DNA from: Cryptomeria japonica
Taxonomy: Eukaryota > Streptophyta > Pinopsida > Cupressales > Cupressaceae
Assembly (NCBI RefSeq): GCF_030272615.1
Contig: NC_081409.1
Location: forward strand, 208,243,190 to 208,307,189
Reading direction: 5' to 3'
Length of the DNA: 64,000 nt
Both the position numbers and the translations under genes were made by a program. Shown here one piece after another: positions 9,740 through 21,617 of the stretch. The notes beneath the pieces are model-generated. The model saw nothing but the letters and a program-made list of their open reading frames with translations, ran no database searches and had not been told where the DNA came from. The stretch's first letter is position 1; each line of letters begins with the position of its first letter.

Positions 9740-12700
9740 TCAGGAAGGCAGGAAACACGCTAGAGGAGGAACATTCAACACAGCAGATGGAGCTATCACA
9801 AGATCCAAACAAGGGCTATGTTCATGTTCCAAGCCACGTTGTTCTTGTCTAGGAGCTAGGATAAGAGCTTTAGAAAATTCGTTAGATAAATGGTTATCAA
9901 TATCAACAAATTCATATTCACTATCAGAAGCAAGAGAAGTAACATTTTCATCATGCATAACATTTTCATCTATATCATCATCAAGATTTATAAAAATAGG
10001 ATCTTTAACTCGCACAAGATCAAAACCATCATGCATCTTATGTTTAGGAGATTTTGGCTCAATTTTTGGCTGAGGAGAAAATGGAATAATACTAGCTGAA
10101 GGTGTTTTGGGGGATTGCAAAGTTTGAGAAGTAGCTGCACGAGCTCTAAGACGATGCTTTCATCGGCGTTCACGTGCAGAACGATTTCGTCTAGTCTTAG
10201 TAGGAAGTTGAGAAGATTGAGGAGGAGGAATGTTCTCATCCTTATCACTTGGGTGTTTAGGTTGTGGTTTCTTAGGTTGGATAATAGGAGAAGAGGAAGG
10301 CCTCTTCTCTCTATAAAAGGAAGGAGGAGGAACTGCTCCATATAAAGGAGGAATATTTGGTTTAGGAAGGAGACCAAGTCCATCATGACAAGGAGGTATA
10401 GGCCTACTTTTAGAAAGTTTATTAGACATAGACATAGTCACATCCATAGGAATGGGTTGGGAATCTTCTTGAGGAAAGACATTAGTTTTATCTTTCAAAG
10501 GAAGAACTTCCTTCTCGAGAACGATAGGAATATCAAGTTTGGGTGTTCTAGGTTCACTTAGAGATAAGATCATATCTGTTTTCCACTTTTGATAAGATTT
10601 GAAAAGATGATCACTTCACGGAGGAAGAGATTGGAATTGTTTAGGCCAAAAATAATCAATAGGAATGCTAGAGGTTCTTTCAGCTGGTTTAAAGAGACTA
10701 TGATTGACAGTAACAACTTCACCATTATGGGGAAATTTCAAACATTTATGAATAGGAGAAGCAATAGCTTTCATCGAAGATAGACAAGGATAGCCTAGCT
10801 TCACATGAAATTGTTCGGATGAAGGAATAATAGCAAAGTTCACATCAAGGGATTTGTTATGGACCTCAATAGGTAATGTAATAGAACCAATTGCAGGAGA
10901 AGAAAATGCATCAAATAATTTCACAATCACATCTATTTTGTCATAGATCACTTGATTCAATTGTAAAGTAAAGAGAAATTCTTTAGTAATAACATTAACC
11001 ATGCAAGAAGAATCAATAAGCACTCCACGGCAAGGTGTATTCTTGACTTTTGCAACTATGTATAAAGGACCATCAAGTGCCCTAATAGTTTCAGTAGAAT
11101 CAAATGTGATGGAAGGTTCTTTAGGGTTTTCTTGCTGCTCTACAAAGTTAATCACATTCGGAGTCATAGACACAAGACCATCAGGTGAGAAAGAGGAATC
11201 ATTAGTCCCAATCACATTAGAGGTATGAGAAGGTAATGGATCAGTAAAAATCTTAAGATTTTGGTTAGGAGGAGCTACAGATGTGTTGCCTTTATCATTC
11301 ATACCAGAAACAGAGATAGTATTATTATCAATCAAATCTTGAATTTTACCCTTTAAAGCAAAACATTTTTCAGTATCATGCCCAGGTTGACGATGAAATT
11401 GACAAAAAGATTTGTTATCAAAATAGGGTGAATTAATCGTTGCAGGATCTATTTGCTTTATAGGAGGGAAAGTAGGCACATTTTGTTCCAATAACTTATT
11501 CATAATACTATGCAATGATTCATTCAAAGGAGTAAACTTTCTTTCTTTCTTGAAAAACTTAGAAATAGGAGGCACACCTGATGCTGCATTCACATTGTTG
11601 TTTATGATGTTTTCATTGAACTTAACAGACTCTCTGTTTGGTTTAAACTTTCCAAATGGTTGTTGACTACTATCACCTTTATCACTCGGAGCCATAGGAT
11701 TTGCTTGTTCCATTTGACTCACAGTCAGTTGATAATTGTGAAGAGTTGCACACAACTGTTGGAAAGAAGTAAACTCAGAAAACAGAAGTTTTTCTCTAAT
11801 ATCTTTTTGTAAATTAGAAATAAAGATTCTTTGAATATCATTGTCAGGCACTAGAAAAGAGATTTGAGCATACAAATGCTTATATCTACCAATTAAATCG
11901 GTCACTTTTTCTTTAACACCTTGTTTACAATGCATTAAATCAATCAAAGTAACTTTAGGACTTATATTGTTTTGAAATTGTTGAATAAAAGCATTTGCCA
12001 GTTGTTGGAAAAAAGTAATAGAATAGGAAGGCAATGAGCAATACCATTGTAGAGCCTTATCTCTTAATGTCCTAGTAAACAGTTTTGCAAGCAACCTTTG
12101 GTCATAAGCAAAATCGATACATATTGTTTGAAAAGTCTTAACATGTGTTAGAGGATCACCTTTACCATTATAAAGCTCCAAATGCGGGATTTCAACATGC
12201 TTAGGAGGGATAGCTCGAACAATGTCAAGAGAAAGTGGGCTCGCAACATCAAATGTGGGCACACTAAACTTAGATTGATTCATAGAGGCAATTTGTTGCT
12301 GTAAAGAAGAGACAGTTTGTGCAAGATTGTTAATGGTCACTTCAGTCGAAGAGTTCATATTAGACGTGTTAGATTGTGATGGAGGTATTATGTTATTGAA
12401 AGAAGGTATTGATTGAGAGTAAGGTGGCGGGACACTATGATGGTTAGTCATAGGAGATGGTTGGAAAAGAGGAGCACTACAAGGAGGAATGGAATGGTTG
12501 AATGAATTGCCCCCTTGCGTCATGTTCATTTGTGGAGATGTAATAGGAACACTTATTGAAGTAATGAATGAAGAAGTTGGATTCAATGAAGGAAGAAGGT
12601 TAATTGAAGAGGAAGGATTGCCCCCATGACTGGTGATCATAGGTGGAATATCTTGTATAGAAGTAGTCATTATGTTTGATGTAAAGGTAGGTATGCTAGC

Positions 12701-13144
12701 AATAGAAGTTGTCAACGGAATAGAATGATTGACTTGAGTAGGAGGTTGTGTATAACCTAAAGTTTTGGCACAACTCTTCATAGGCATCACATTTGAATCC
12801 ACAATGTGTGCAATACCACACAAAATATCAATTCCATTCTTATCACTTTGAACCATACGTTTTAGACCCTCAATTAATGAAAGAGCTTGACTATTGGGAT
12901 ACTCTTGAGACATCCATTGCTGAAAATCATCAAATTGGTTATCCAATTTCGAAATTTGTTCTACAGAAACCTCATGGAGAGCTTCTTCATCATTAGGAGG
13001 ATTAGAGGAATTACCCGTGTCCTCGTTAAAAAGGCTATTCAAATTAGGCTCCATCTCCTCAGTAATTAAACCTTGGAAAGACTTAATTCTAATGCTTCGT
13101 CTAATGGGAATAGTGTAAGTAGGGCTTATTGTTGTAAAACTCAT
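9740..13144 (-). CDS. C Gag-protease polyprotein, near-intact (two in-frame stops)
   Basis: From ATG at 13144 one frame runs about 1,135 codons to 9740 and is broken only by TGA at 10616-10618 and TGA at 10160-10162. Both fit CGA-to-TGA changes. The N-terminus is Ser/Pro/Asn-rich. The capsid (about residues 310-480) has LYNGKGDPLTHVKTFQ and LRDKALQWYCSLP. A zinc-binding segment reads FCQFHRQPGHDTEKCFALKG. A retropepsin-like domain has GVLIDSSCMVNVITKEFL, with D-S-S instead of D-S/T-G. After the first stop comes a Pro/Lys-rich, then acidic tail without a known domain. Gag would build particles; no polymerase is encoded. I list it as CDS because the frame is otherwise open, but it is strictly a pseudogene. 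Confidence 0.85.
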
Positions 13145-14294
13145 ACACTAGAGAGGGAGAGAAGATTTTGAATTTAGAGGTAGCAAATTTCAATAAAATC
13201 AGCCAATCTCCTAGATTTAGGCTGTTAAATGCAATCACGACAATCTCCCGAATTTTTGAAAAAAATGTCAGGGACCGTGGCGAACGGAGTGCACACGGTC
13301 CTCGCAACTTTTTTCGAAATTTTCAGGGATGAAAGTTATGATGATTTTAAAGCTAATCTAAAAAAATTGAGTGATTTTACGATCTGTAGAAAGGCCAAAT
13401 TAAAGTTACAATCTCAAAATTGAATCCTACCCAGATTGTTGAAAAATGCAAAATTTGAATTTTGAAAAAGAGATGGAAACTGAAACTTTGAATTTTATGA
13501 TTTTAGAGGGAATACTAAGAGCAATGCAAGCTTTGAAATTTAAAAGTTGACTCAATTTCACGCAAAATTCAATTTTGAAAGTGGAAATCAAAGTTGTTGC
13601 AATCAACCACTTAATTTCAAAAGTTACAAATTGCAAAAATTTGAATAAAGCACTGAAATTTCGAATGAATGCTGACACACTTTTCAGATTTAGGACAGTA
13701 AGAACACAATTTTGACACAAAATTTCAATTTCAACAATTTTTGAATGATTAGAAGCCTTAATCCAAGCAATCACTAGACCAACTTTGACTTTAATTTTGA
13801 AAGTGTTAGAATTGATGAAATCAGCCAAGATTCTGGATTTTAGCAGAAAAATACAGTAAGATCTAGCTCCCGAAATTTCAGAAAAAATGTTGGGGACGAT
13901 GGCGCTCGGGGTGCACACGGTCCTCGCAACTTTTTTCCAAATTTTTAGGGATGAAAGATACGATGATTTTGTTGCGGAATCCAAAGTTACAGCCGATTTG
14001 GAGATGTTTTGATCAGTGAAATTATCAGTCAAAGGTTGAATCAAGAGGGTTTTAAAAATTAGGGTTTTGACATTTAACCACTTAATTTTTAGAATTAAAG
14101 CACAAATATGAATTGATAATTTGCAATAGAAGGGTAGATCTTAAACAAGCATTAACATTTAGACATTTTGCAAGCTCAAAAAAGAAAATTTAGGGTTTTC
14201 ATGTAATTAACCTCTAAAATTTGCAAAAGATCAAACATGGAAATGTAATCAAGGCATCCAATTTTCAGATCTAACCATGAATAATCAGAAAGGA
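13145..14294 (-). other. 5' leader of C with an internal repeat
   Basis: Non-coding leader between primer site and gag. A block of about 155 bases occurs twice (13195-13348 and 13815-13970). Each copy carries a hairpin-prone GTGCACACGGTCCTC element that also occurs in the LTRs. A 205-codon frame (14044-13427, minus) spans it but is rich in repeated low-complexity residues and shows no domain. Confidence 0.7.
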
Positions 14295-14317
14295 TGTTCA
14301 CGTCGGGTTCACCAAAA
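14295..14317 (-). other. primer-binding site of C
   Basis: The minus strand reads TTTTGGTGAACCCGACGTG directly after the 5' LTR. The TGG start fits a tRNA 3' CCA. It differs from the tRNA-Met site used by A, B, J and the TRIM. The tRNA is not assigned. Confidence 0.6.
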
Positions 14318-15353
14318 TGTAAAGTGGAAAATCGCGATTGAACCCTAAGTGTTCCCCCCACCACTCCAAGGAGAGAGAAAGGAGGTCACTAGGGTTGACG
14401 GTTTTCACTTAGGGGAGTTCAAAAGAGGGGTTGAAACCCACAAGATCCAATCCCACACAATGCAAAATTGGATTCTAAATGAGTTTCAAGGGTTGTGACA
14501 ACAAGGCTACCCTCTTTTGTAAAGAATGTAGATAGGAGGATTGAGCTAGGAATGCATGTAAAGTGAGAAAGATTCACTTATAAACAGAGATAGGAATATA
14601 GGATGAAGCTGCGGACCTGGAATTAGCAGTAAAATTTCGAGATGACGTTGTCTTGCAAATTTGAGTGAAAGTTGATGGGACGATGGTGCCCGGCGTGCAC
14701 ACGGTCCTCCAAAAAATCCGCGAAACGAAGGGGGATTTGTTCGTCCCTGCACAAGGATTCCATATCTTCAATTACAGCCGCGTACCTGTAACCTTGTTGT
14801 AAGAATGTTTGTATTCTTACATGCGAAGGTGTAAATGTTGTTGTATGTTGTAAGTTGTAAGTGATCTCCTCTTCAATGGTTGAATCCTTGTCTTGAATGC
14901 AACACTTAGCCTTGAATGGAGACTTAGAATGCTCAATTGCTTGAAGGAATGCTTGAATGCTTGAATGTTTTAATATCACTTCTGCGTCTTGCACACATAT
15001 GTCCTTCCTCCCTAAAATGGGAGAGGAAATGTAGTTTATATACTTGCTGATAGACTGATTTTTCTGACCTTAGGCTGACCAGGAAACATTATTTCCTGAA
15101 TTGCAAACATAAAGACCCGAGGCCCAAAAGAGACTGGGCCCAAAATAGGGCCAGGGACCAGGGCGCTGGGCGCCATGGTCCCACCTCCCAGGACAACAGG
15201 GTGCAAGGAGGGATCATGCCAAGGTGTAGAAAAATGCAATTTTCGGTGTCATGAACAAGTTTCGGGGTCTCCATTCAGGTTCAGTGTTGCGTCACCATCA
15301 TGAAGACCCAAATGCAGTCGAAATTGCAAGTGTCACAATTTTAGGACATTACA
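14318..15353 (-). repeat. 5' LTR of C
   Basis: It is 1,036 bases long and matches 7837-8950 throughout. Differences include one copy of the 31-base unit instead of three, loss of about 9 bases near 14415, and one fewer GAATGCTT unit. Confidence 0.93.
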
Positions 15354-15566
15354 ATATCTTGCCAGAAAATTATTCAAATACAATGCGGTCTGGAAGCAAG
15401 AAAGATGATCAAGTCTTCAACTAAAATCCAACTCTACATGATCTGATGAGCCAAAATTGGGACACATAGAAAGGAAAATTGAAACTACAAACAGAAAAAA
15501 AAATAGAATGGAAAATGTTTTTGGTTGATGCAAGATTGCTATGAACCGGGGATGCTCCAGACATCC
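15354..15566 (-). repeat. 3' LTR of A, proximal part
   Basis: This continues the LTR after element C and matches about 28643-28851, including GATGATCAAGTCTTCA and CGGGGATGCTCC. The first five bases are the duplicated ATATC. Without C the LTR would be about 797 bases, against 794 for the 5' copy. Confidence 0.9.
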
Positions 15567-15639
15567 AAGGTTATTGAAAAAGTGAGCCTCTCACTTTGTC
15601 AGGGTCAGAGGGAAACCAAGGTGGTCTACCTCTACCTGA

Positions 15640-16077
15640 GAAATCCAAGATGAATCTTCAACTAGTTTTTTCTTCCACTTCACAAGATATTCCTTATACT
15701 AACTACTCTGAGTACTACGCCCAATCCTACTATCCAAAATCTCTTCAATCTGGTCTGGTTCCTTCTAGGGTAACTATTTCTCCAAGTCTGCAACACTGTT
15801 CTCACTGATTTTGGTTCATCATACTCATGAAGATCTGTAATGTTGAATGTAGGTGAAATACTCAGACTATCTAGTAACTCCACTTCATATGCATTTCAGA
15901 ACTGAACTTCCTCAAAATCCTACAAGGTCCAAACTTCTTCATCTCTAACTTGTTATAAGTTCCAACCAGGAATCTTTCTTTTCTCAAATATACCATCACT
16001 TCATTGCCAACTTCAAATTCCTTGTGTCTCTTCTTCTCATCTTCCTTCTCCTTATACTTAATGTTCATGTCTTCCAA
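15640..16077 (-). pseudogene. A integrase C-terminus and chromodomain
   Basis: The GPY/F region shows EFEVGNEVMVYLRKERF, GTYNKLEMKKFGPC. About 15640-15755, in another frame, reads IEEILDSRIGRST, then YKEYLVKWKKKLVEDSSW, which is a chromodomain. This places A among the chromoviruses, whose chromodomain is thought to steer integration to heterochromatin. A frameshift separates the two parts. Confidence 0.85.
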
Positions 16078-16125
16078 ATGTTGCTTAACCTAAATATGCA
16101 ATATCGCCATGTGATCTACAAAGTC

Positions 16126-16872
16126 TTATGCTTCTGAAATTATTTGATCTTCACTGCCAATGTCCCTCAATTCTGATATCCCTCTAGGATGCACTTCGGT
16201 AACAATCTTAAAAGGTGTTTTTCTAGTACTTCTATTCACTGAATTTTTGTAGGCAAACTCTACTTGTGCAAGGATCAAATCCCAACTTTCAGTTTTATCA
16301 CCCACTAAACATCTCAACAAATTTTGCAAACTCTGGTTAACAACTTTTGTCTGTCCATCAATCTGTGGATGAAAAGTAGAACGAAATTTCAAATCTGTCT
16401 TCATCTTCTTCCAAAATGTTCTCCAAAAATAGACAACAAACTTAGTGTATCTGTTTGAAAATATTCTCTTAGGTAATCCATACAATCTTACCACTTCCTT
16501 GAAAAATAGGTATGCTACATGCAATACATTTGATGCCTTCTTACAAGGTATGAAATGGTCCATCTTTGAGAAGCTATCCACTACCACAAATATAGAATCA
16601 TTCCCTCTCGATGTCTTGGGCAATCCAAGTACACAATCCATGCTTATATCCTCTCAAGGTATTACTGGTATTGTCAAAGGTTTATACAATCCCACATTCT
16701 GACTACTACCTTTTGAAACTTGACAAACTCTACAACTTTGCACATATCTCTTTACATCCTTATGAATCATGGGCCAAAAGTACTGCTCACTCACTAATGC
16801 TATTGTTTTGTCAATACCAAAATGTCCAGCTAAACCTCCACTATGTTTCTCCTTGATTATATTCTCCCTCAT
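16126..16872 (-). pseudogene. A integrase zinc finger and core
   Basis: The HHCC region reads HSGGLAGHFGIDKT then CRVCQVSKG. In the core the first Asp is present in MDCVLGLP. The second position reads FSNRYTKF where Asp is normal (SDRD), and the third reads DGQTKVVNQSL where Glu is normal (QTEVVN). Two of the three catalytic residues are therefore lost, both by single G-to-A type changes on the coding strand. Confidence 0.9.
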
Positions 16873-16893
16873 AGAACTCTTAGGTATGCACAG

Positions 16894-17478
16894 CTAAACT
16901 CCTCTGAATAATATCCCATCCTGAATGAAATAATCCAACCATTTTCTTCTATCAACCATAACCAGTTCTCTACATGTTTTCCAAGGTTCTACAAAATCCA
17001 GGTCATTAGCATCCAAGGTCTTCAAATCTTCAAATCCTAATACTATCACTCTCATCTCTATCAGAAAATTCCTTCTCTTACTCAATGCATCAACAAATTT
17101 GTTAGATTTCCCACTTCTATGCTTCAACACAAAGGTGTAACTCTACAATAATTCTACCCATCTCATATGTCTCTGATTCAACTTACTCTGACTATTCAAA
17201 TACTGCAAATCTTGATGATTTGTGTACAACACAAACTCCTTAGGCAACAAGTAATGTCTCCACTTCTTCAAGGCTTTAACTATGGCATAAAACTCCTGAT
17301 CATATACTGAATACCTCCTTCGAGCATCATTCAATTTCTCACTGAAATAGGCTACTTCTCTTCCTTTTTGACTCAAGACTACTCCTATTGTTGTTCCACT
17401 TGCATCACAATCCACTTGAAATACTTTATTGAAATCCGATAAAGCCAATACAAGTTGCTCAGTCACTTTTTGCTTCAA
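16894..17478 (-). pseudogene. A RNase H and linker
   Basis: The RNase H (RT_RNaseH) region shows FQVDCDASGTTIGVVLSQ, VAYFSEKLNDARRRYSVYDQ, EFYAIVKALKKWRHYLL and FVLYTNHQDLQYL. The canonical TDH of the last motif is TNH here. The linker to integrase (LKHRSGKSNKFVDALSKR) follows after a stop near 17131-17142; its usual form is PGKANKVADALSR. Confidence 0.88.
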
Positions 17479-17639
17479 TAGTTCAAAAATTTTGTTTTCT
17501 CTGGTGGTCTACTTTAATTCCTTCTGATCTCCTCTCATGGTCTGAGTACTAGGGTTACAAATTGAACTGAAATTTCTAATAAACTTTCAGTAAAAACTAG
17601 CCAATCCATGAAATGATCTTACCTCTCCAATGCTTTCTA

Positions 17640-18514
17640 GTGTAGGCCACTCAACAATTGCTTTCACTTTCTAAGGGTCCATCTTCAAACCATCCTCAAA
17701 TATCACAAATCCAAAATAGACTAATTCATCCTTCATGAAAGTACACTTCTTGATATTGATCAGCAACTTCTCTTCTCTCAATCTCTGCAAAACTTGTCTT
17801 AACTGCAACAAATGCTCCTCTTTTGTCCTACTAAAAAATTAGAATGTCATCCAAAAACACAATAACAAACTTATGAAAGAATTTCTTCAATACCTCATTC
17901 ATTAGCCTCATGAAAGTACTCAGTGCATTAGTCAATCCAAAAATCATCACCAATCATTCTTACAGTCCTTCATTTGTCTTAAATGTCATCTTCCACTCAT
18001 CACCTTCTCTAATCCTGATCTGATGATATCCACTCTTCAAATCTATCTTTGTAAAGTATTGTGCTCCACTCAAATAGTCCATTATGTCATCCATCCTAGG
18101 CAAAGGAAATTTGTATTTCACTGTGATCTTGTTTATTTCTCTTGAATTGGTACACATTATCCACTCTCCATTCTTCTTAGGTGCTAATACTGTTGGTACT
18201 GTACAAGGGCTCAGACTTTCCCTGAACAAACCTTTCTTCAATGGCTCCTGCACTTATCTATTCAGATCTTCATTCTCTGTCGGTGTCAACTAGTGTGTAG
18301 CTTTGTTAGGCAAACTAGCTCTGGGAACCAAGTCCATGCAATGACTAATACTTTTCATAGGTGGCAATCCATTAGGTACATTATTTGAAATGATGTCCTC
18401 ATATTCTATCAACAAATCTCTTATCTCTTGTGGGTTTTCTCCTTTCGATTCCAGTTTCTTAGTCTTCTTAGTAATAAATGCAAAAAACACATTCTCATGT
18501 CTCATTCCATCCAT
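17640..18514 (-). pseudogene. A reverse transcriptase
   Basis: Chromovirus RT motifs in order (minus): [60 protein letters not shown], then, after a break, the catalytic [12 protein letters not shown] at about 17840-17870 with both Asp intact. Interrupting stops and frameshifts are numerous. Confidence 0.92.
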
Positions 18515-18539
18515 GAATCTCCTTCCATATACTAAACAG

Positions 18540-19059
18540 ATTCAATAATTCATACTTTATTATTCAAAGGTTCCTTTAAAGGAAACAAGGTTTGCTTCAT
18601 CCCATTGGCCACAATAGTGTATGTATTCTTTCTCTCATCATGTACTACCTGTCTATTAAACTGCCAAGGTCTACCCAACAAAAGATGACAAATATCCATA
18701 GGCATAATATCACACTAGACTTCATCGTGATAATTCCCAATTTTCAATTTCACAAAACATTGTTCACTTACTAACAACTTATGTTCATCCTGAATCCATG
18801 CTATCTGATAAGGCTTAGGGTGTTTCAATCTCTCCAATTTCAACTTATTCACCATCTCTTTTGAAACAAGATTATTTGAATTACCACTATTAATAACAAC
18901 TTTACAACACTTATCGGATACCTTACATCTGGTCTTGAACATATTCTTCATTTGCAAGGGCTCTTCATCTCCTTCGGTATGACACAAAGCTCTCCTCATC
19001 ATCAACAGTTCTCCATCTTCCAGTTTATTGTCTGATCTGGTGGGGTTTTCTTCCACCAC
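18540..19059 (-). pseudogene. A aspartic protease
   Basis: It continues the gag frame (19059 is 171 codons after 19572). The active-site segment reads VVINSGNSNNLVSKEMV, with Asn in place of the catalytic Asp of D-S-G. After a stop, DICHLLLGRPWQFNRQ matches the usual LLLGRPW segment. The changed catalytic residue means it would not work even without the stops. Confidence 0.82.
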
Positions 19060-19879
19060 TACTTCTCTTCCGGTAGTTTATGTCTTCTTACACTTGAATG
19101 CACGATGCCCTTCTCCTCCACACTTAAAGTAGGTTCCTCTAAATGTTCTCTTTTCCTGTCTTCCAAAATTCTCATTCTGATAACCATCTGGTTCTCTCCT
19201 CTGGTAGAAATTTATATCATTCTTCCAGCATGAATTACCTTCTTTGCTCACTTTCGTGTCCTTGTTCTGATCTTTACTAGTTCCTCTTCCTCCTTGAAAT
19301 CTTCCTCCAGTAAACCTTCAACCTCTACCTCTCTGTCTTTGTTCATGTCTTTTGTTTAACTTCTCTTCCACCTTTAGGGCATACTGGTAAGCCTCTTCAA
19401 CACTCACCAATTTGATCATACTCAATTTATCTTGTATAGACATCTGCAATTCATTCAAATATCTTGAAACTTGTTCGACTTCATCATCATCATGTTCGGA
19501 TCTAATATTCAACTTGTAAAATGCTTCAATGTACTCCTTCACACTAGATTCCTTTTGTCTCAAATTTTGCAACTTCTAGAACAAATCCACTTGATAATTC
19601 TCTGGTACAAACTTTGACTTCAACTTAGCAATTATCCGATCCCATGTCTTAATCTTCTCTTTACCTCTTCTTTGTCTATCAACTTGCAAATGCTCCCACC
19701 AAAGAGATACATGACCTTTCAACCGAGTATAGGCATATTTCACCTTCCTCTCTTCTGTAGTGTTTTCAAAATCAAAATACTTATCCACCTCTGAGATCCA
19801 ATCCATTAATTCATCCGAATATAAATTCTCATCATATTTTGGTGGGGTAAAATGTGGTTTAATATTCACCCTGCTCAAA
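19060..19879 (-). pseudogene. A gag, capsid and zinc knuckle
   Basis: A Retrotrans_gag domain is seen from SRVNIKPHFTPPKYDE through LMDWISEVDKYFDF, LKGHVSLWWEHLQ and FVPENYQVDLF. A stop at 19573-19575 (TAG, probably from CAG) is followed in the same frame by VKEYIEAFYKLNIRSE. The CCHC knuckle at about 19090-19135 reads YFKCGGEGHRAFKC, so the first metal-binding Cys is replaced by Tyr. Confidence 0.88.
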
Positions 19880-21285
19880 TGATAATATGATGAAACTATA
19901 AGGATCCGGTCAACTACTGAGACAGGGAGGTGAATCAGTAGATAGAAAATAAACTAAACTTTCACCAAATATAATTCCAACTTAGAAACAACTTGCTAAA
20001 CTAACCGGTTTAGTTACTATATCAAAAACTGCAACTGCACTGTCACACTTTACCAGTTTACCAAAACATCAATGATACAATGCAACAGATCTGAAACTCA
20101 AATACCATTTAACCAAAACATTAAACCACTTCACTAATATCAGCAATAGCTCATTTCAGATCATTGCCAGTCATCTAAACATATCTAAGTGGATTTACCA
20201 GTTATTCAAATCAACCATATCAAAACACATCCACAAAATCATTCACCACTTGACACAATAATTTTTCATGTGGAAACCCAAATGGGAAAAACCACGGTGG
20301 GGATGAATACCCACAATTATTTGGAACTCTTCTGAAGCTCTCCTATTAGGAGCCAAGCCTTGTTAGAAGCTTATACAATAATTTCTTGTTAAGAACAAAT
20401 TCGGTTAAGGACCACCCGGTTAAGGGATTGACTCCAATACCTTGTTAAAGGTAATCTCGGTGGAGGATTTCAAATCCAAGTTAATGGATCACCTTGTTAG
20501 AGGATTTCAACAATACCAAGCCTATTAAAGCTTACCCAGTTAAGGGATTTAATTTTTGTAATGGTTAGAGAATAATAGGTTCTTTGTTGATCTGGAAATA
20601 GCACTTCCTTGCTTAATCGGATCCTTTTCTGCTCCATCTGCCTTCAAAATATTCTGCAGACACTCCTTCTGATTCGGCAACAATCACTACCACACTTAAC
20701 CAAATTTTCCAACACAATTACAAACAACTCATCGACCATATAAGCAAATACAATAGGTCGGTAACACAACACAAAACCTACAAATCTCATAGAGATTACA
20801 AACATATCAATTCAATCATAACCGTTGGATTACATAGCAATCAACTACACCTTGTTCTAGACAACTTCAACTACTCCTGGATCACCACACATTGGATCCT
20901 ATAGCTCATCATGCATTTTCCACTTCATGCTATACATTTGATCATTCCCAAGATAAATGGTTATCTCTACATGCCAAATCTACTTGGAAACTCATCACAT
21001 GCATCATGCTTATGTGGCATCTTCACCTCCGATCACCATTTGGTCATAGATCATCACAACCAATTATCCAAGCTCCATCGGTTAGGGTTTTTCTTATCAA
21101 CTGGTTAGGGTTACCAGTTGATCTCTCTGCTTCAATAACAATACCAATACCAGTTGCCTTCACTGCTTTACTACCGGTTGCTTTACTGCATCATTATTGG
21201 TTGTACTACATCTTCATTACCGGTTACTATTGACATCAATGACAACAATATACTTCATCAATGCAATCTTCATACAATACCAACA
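19880..21285 (-). repeat. 3' LTR of B
   Basis: The minus strand starts TGTTGGTATTGTATGAAGAT at 21285 and ends at 19880; 1,406 bases. The small frames on the plus strand (20892-21233 and, in the other LTR, 27315-27671) are LTR sequence, not genes. Confidence 0.95.
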
Positions 21286-21300
21286 ATCTCCCCCTTTGGC
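21286..21300 (-). other. polypurine tract of B
   Basis: The minus strand reads GCCAAAGGGGGAGAT directly before TGTTGG of the 3' LTR. Confidence 0.85.
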
Positions 21301-21617
21301 ATTGATGGCAATACAAATATCAATACCCATTGATTGTGATGATTGAGAGTAAAGCATACACACAGGTATAGGAATCTTGGTTTACATTTTTCCCATATAC
21401 TCTCCTTCAACTATATCTTCATGTCTTCAGCTGGTAACTAGTTATCAATCATGTACAGTTCTTTTCCCGCTTTGACAGCAATGCCAAAGTGAAGGTAAAT
21501 TATTCCATGCTTCACCGATCTGCAACTATTTGCTCCCCCTGTGGAGTAGCTCCACTCTTCACCAATCCTGCTTCAAGATTTTCAATAGGCTCCGAGATTG
21601 ATGGCTTCCCCATCTGC

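Larger units (their letters stand above)
7837..15353 (-). mobile_element. Element C: non-autonomous gag-protease LTR element (TR-GAG type)
   Basis: Two LTRs, TGTAAAG...TTACA on the plus strand, flank 5.4 kb. A 5-base duplication ATATC lies on both sides (7832-7836, 15354-15358). The minus strand carries one long Gag-protease frame and no reverse transcriptase, RNase H or integrase. It must have depended on another Ty3 element for enzymes. It is inserted in the 3' LTR of A. Confidence 0.93.

Noticed and set aside
13427-14044. 205-codon minus-strand frame in the leader of C
   Set aside because: Low-complexity Ile/Ser/Lys/Phe-rich, spans the duplicated leader block, no motif. A leader ORF is possible but unsupported.
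20892-21233. 113-codon plus-strand frame, with a relative at 27315-27671
   Set aside because: The two are the two LTRs of B read antisense; similarity is due to LTR duplication, not gene conservation.
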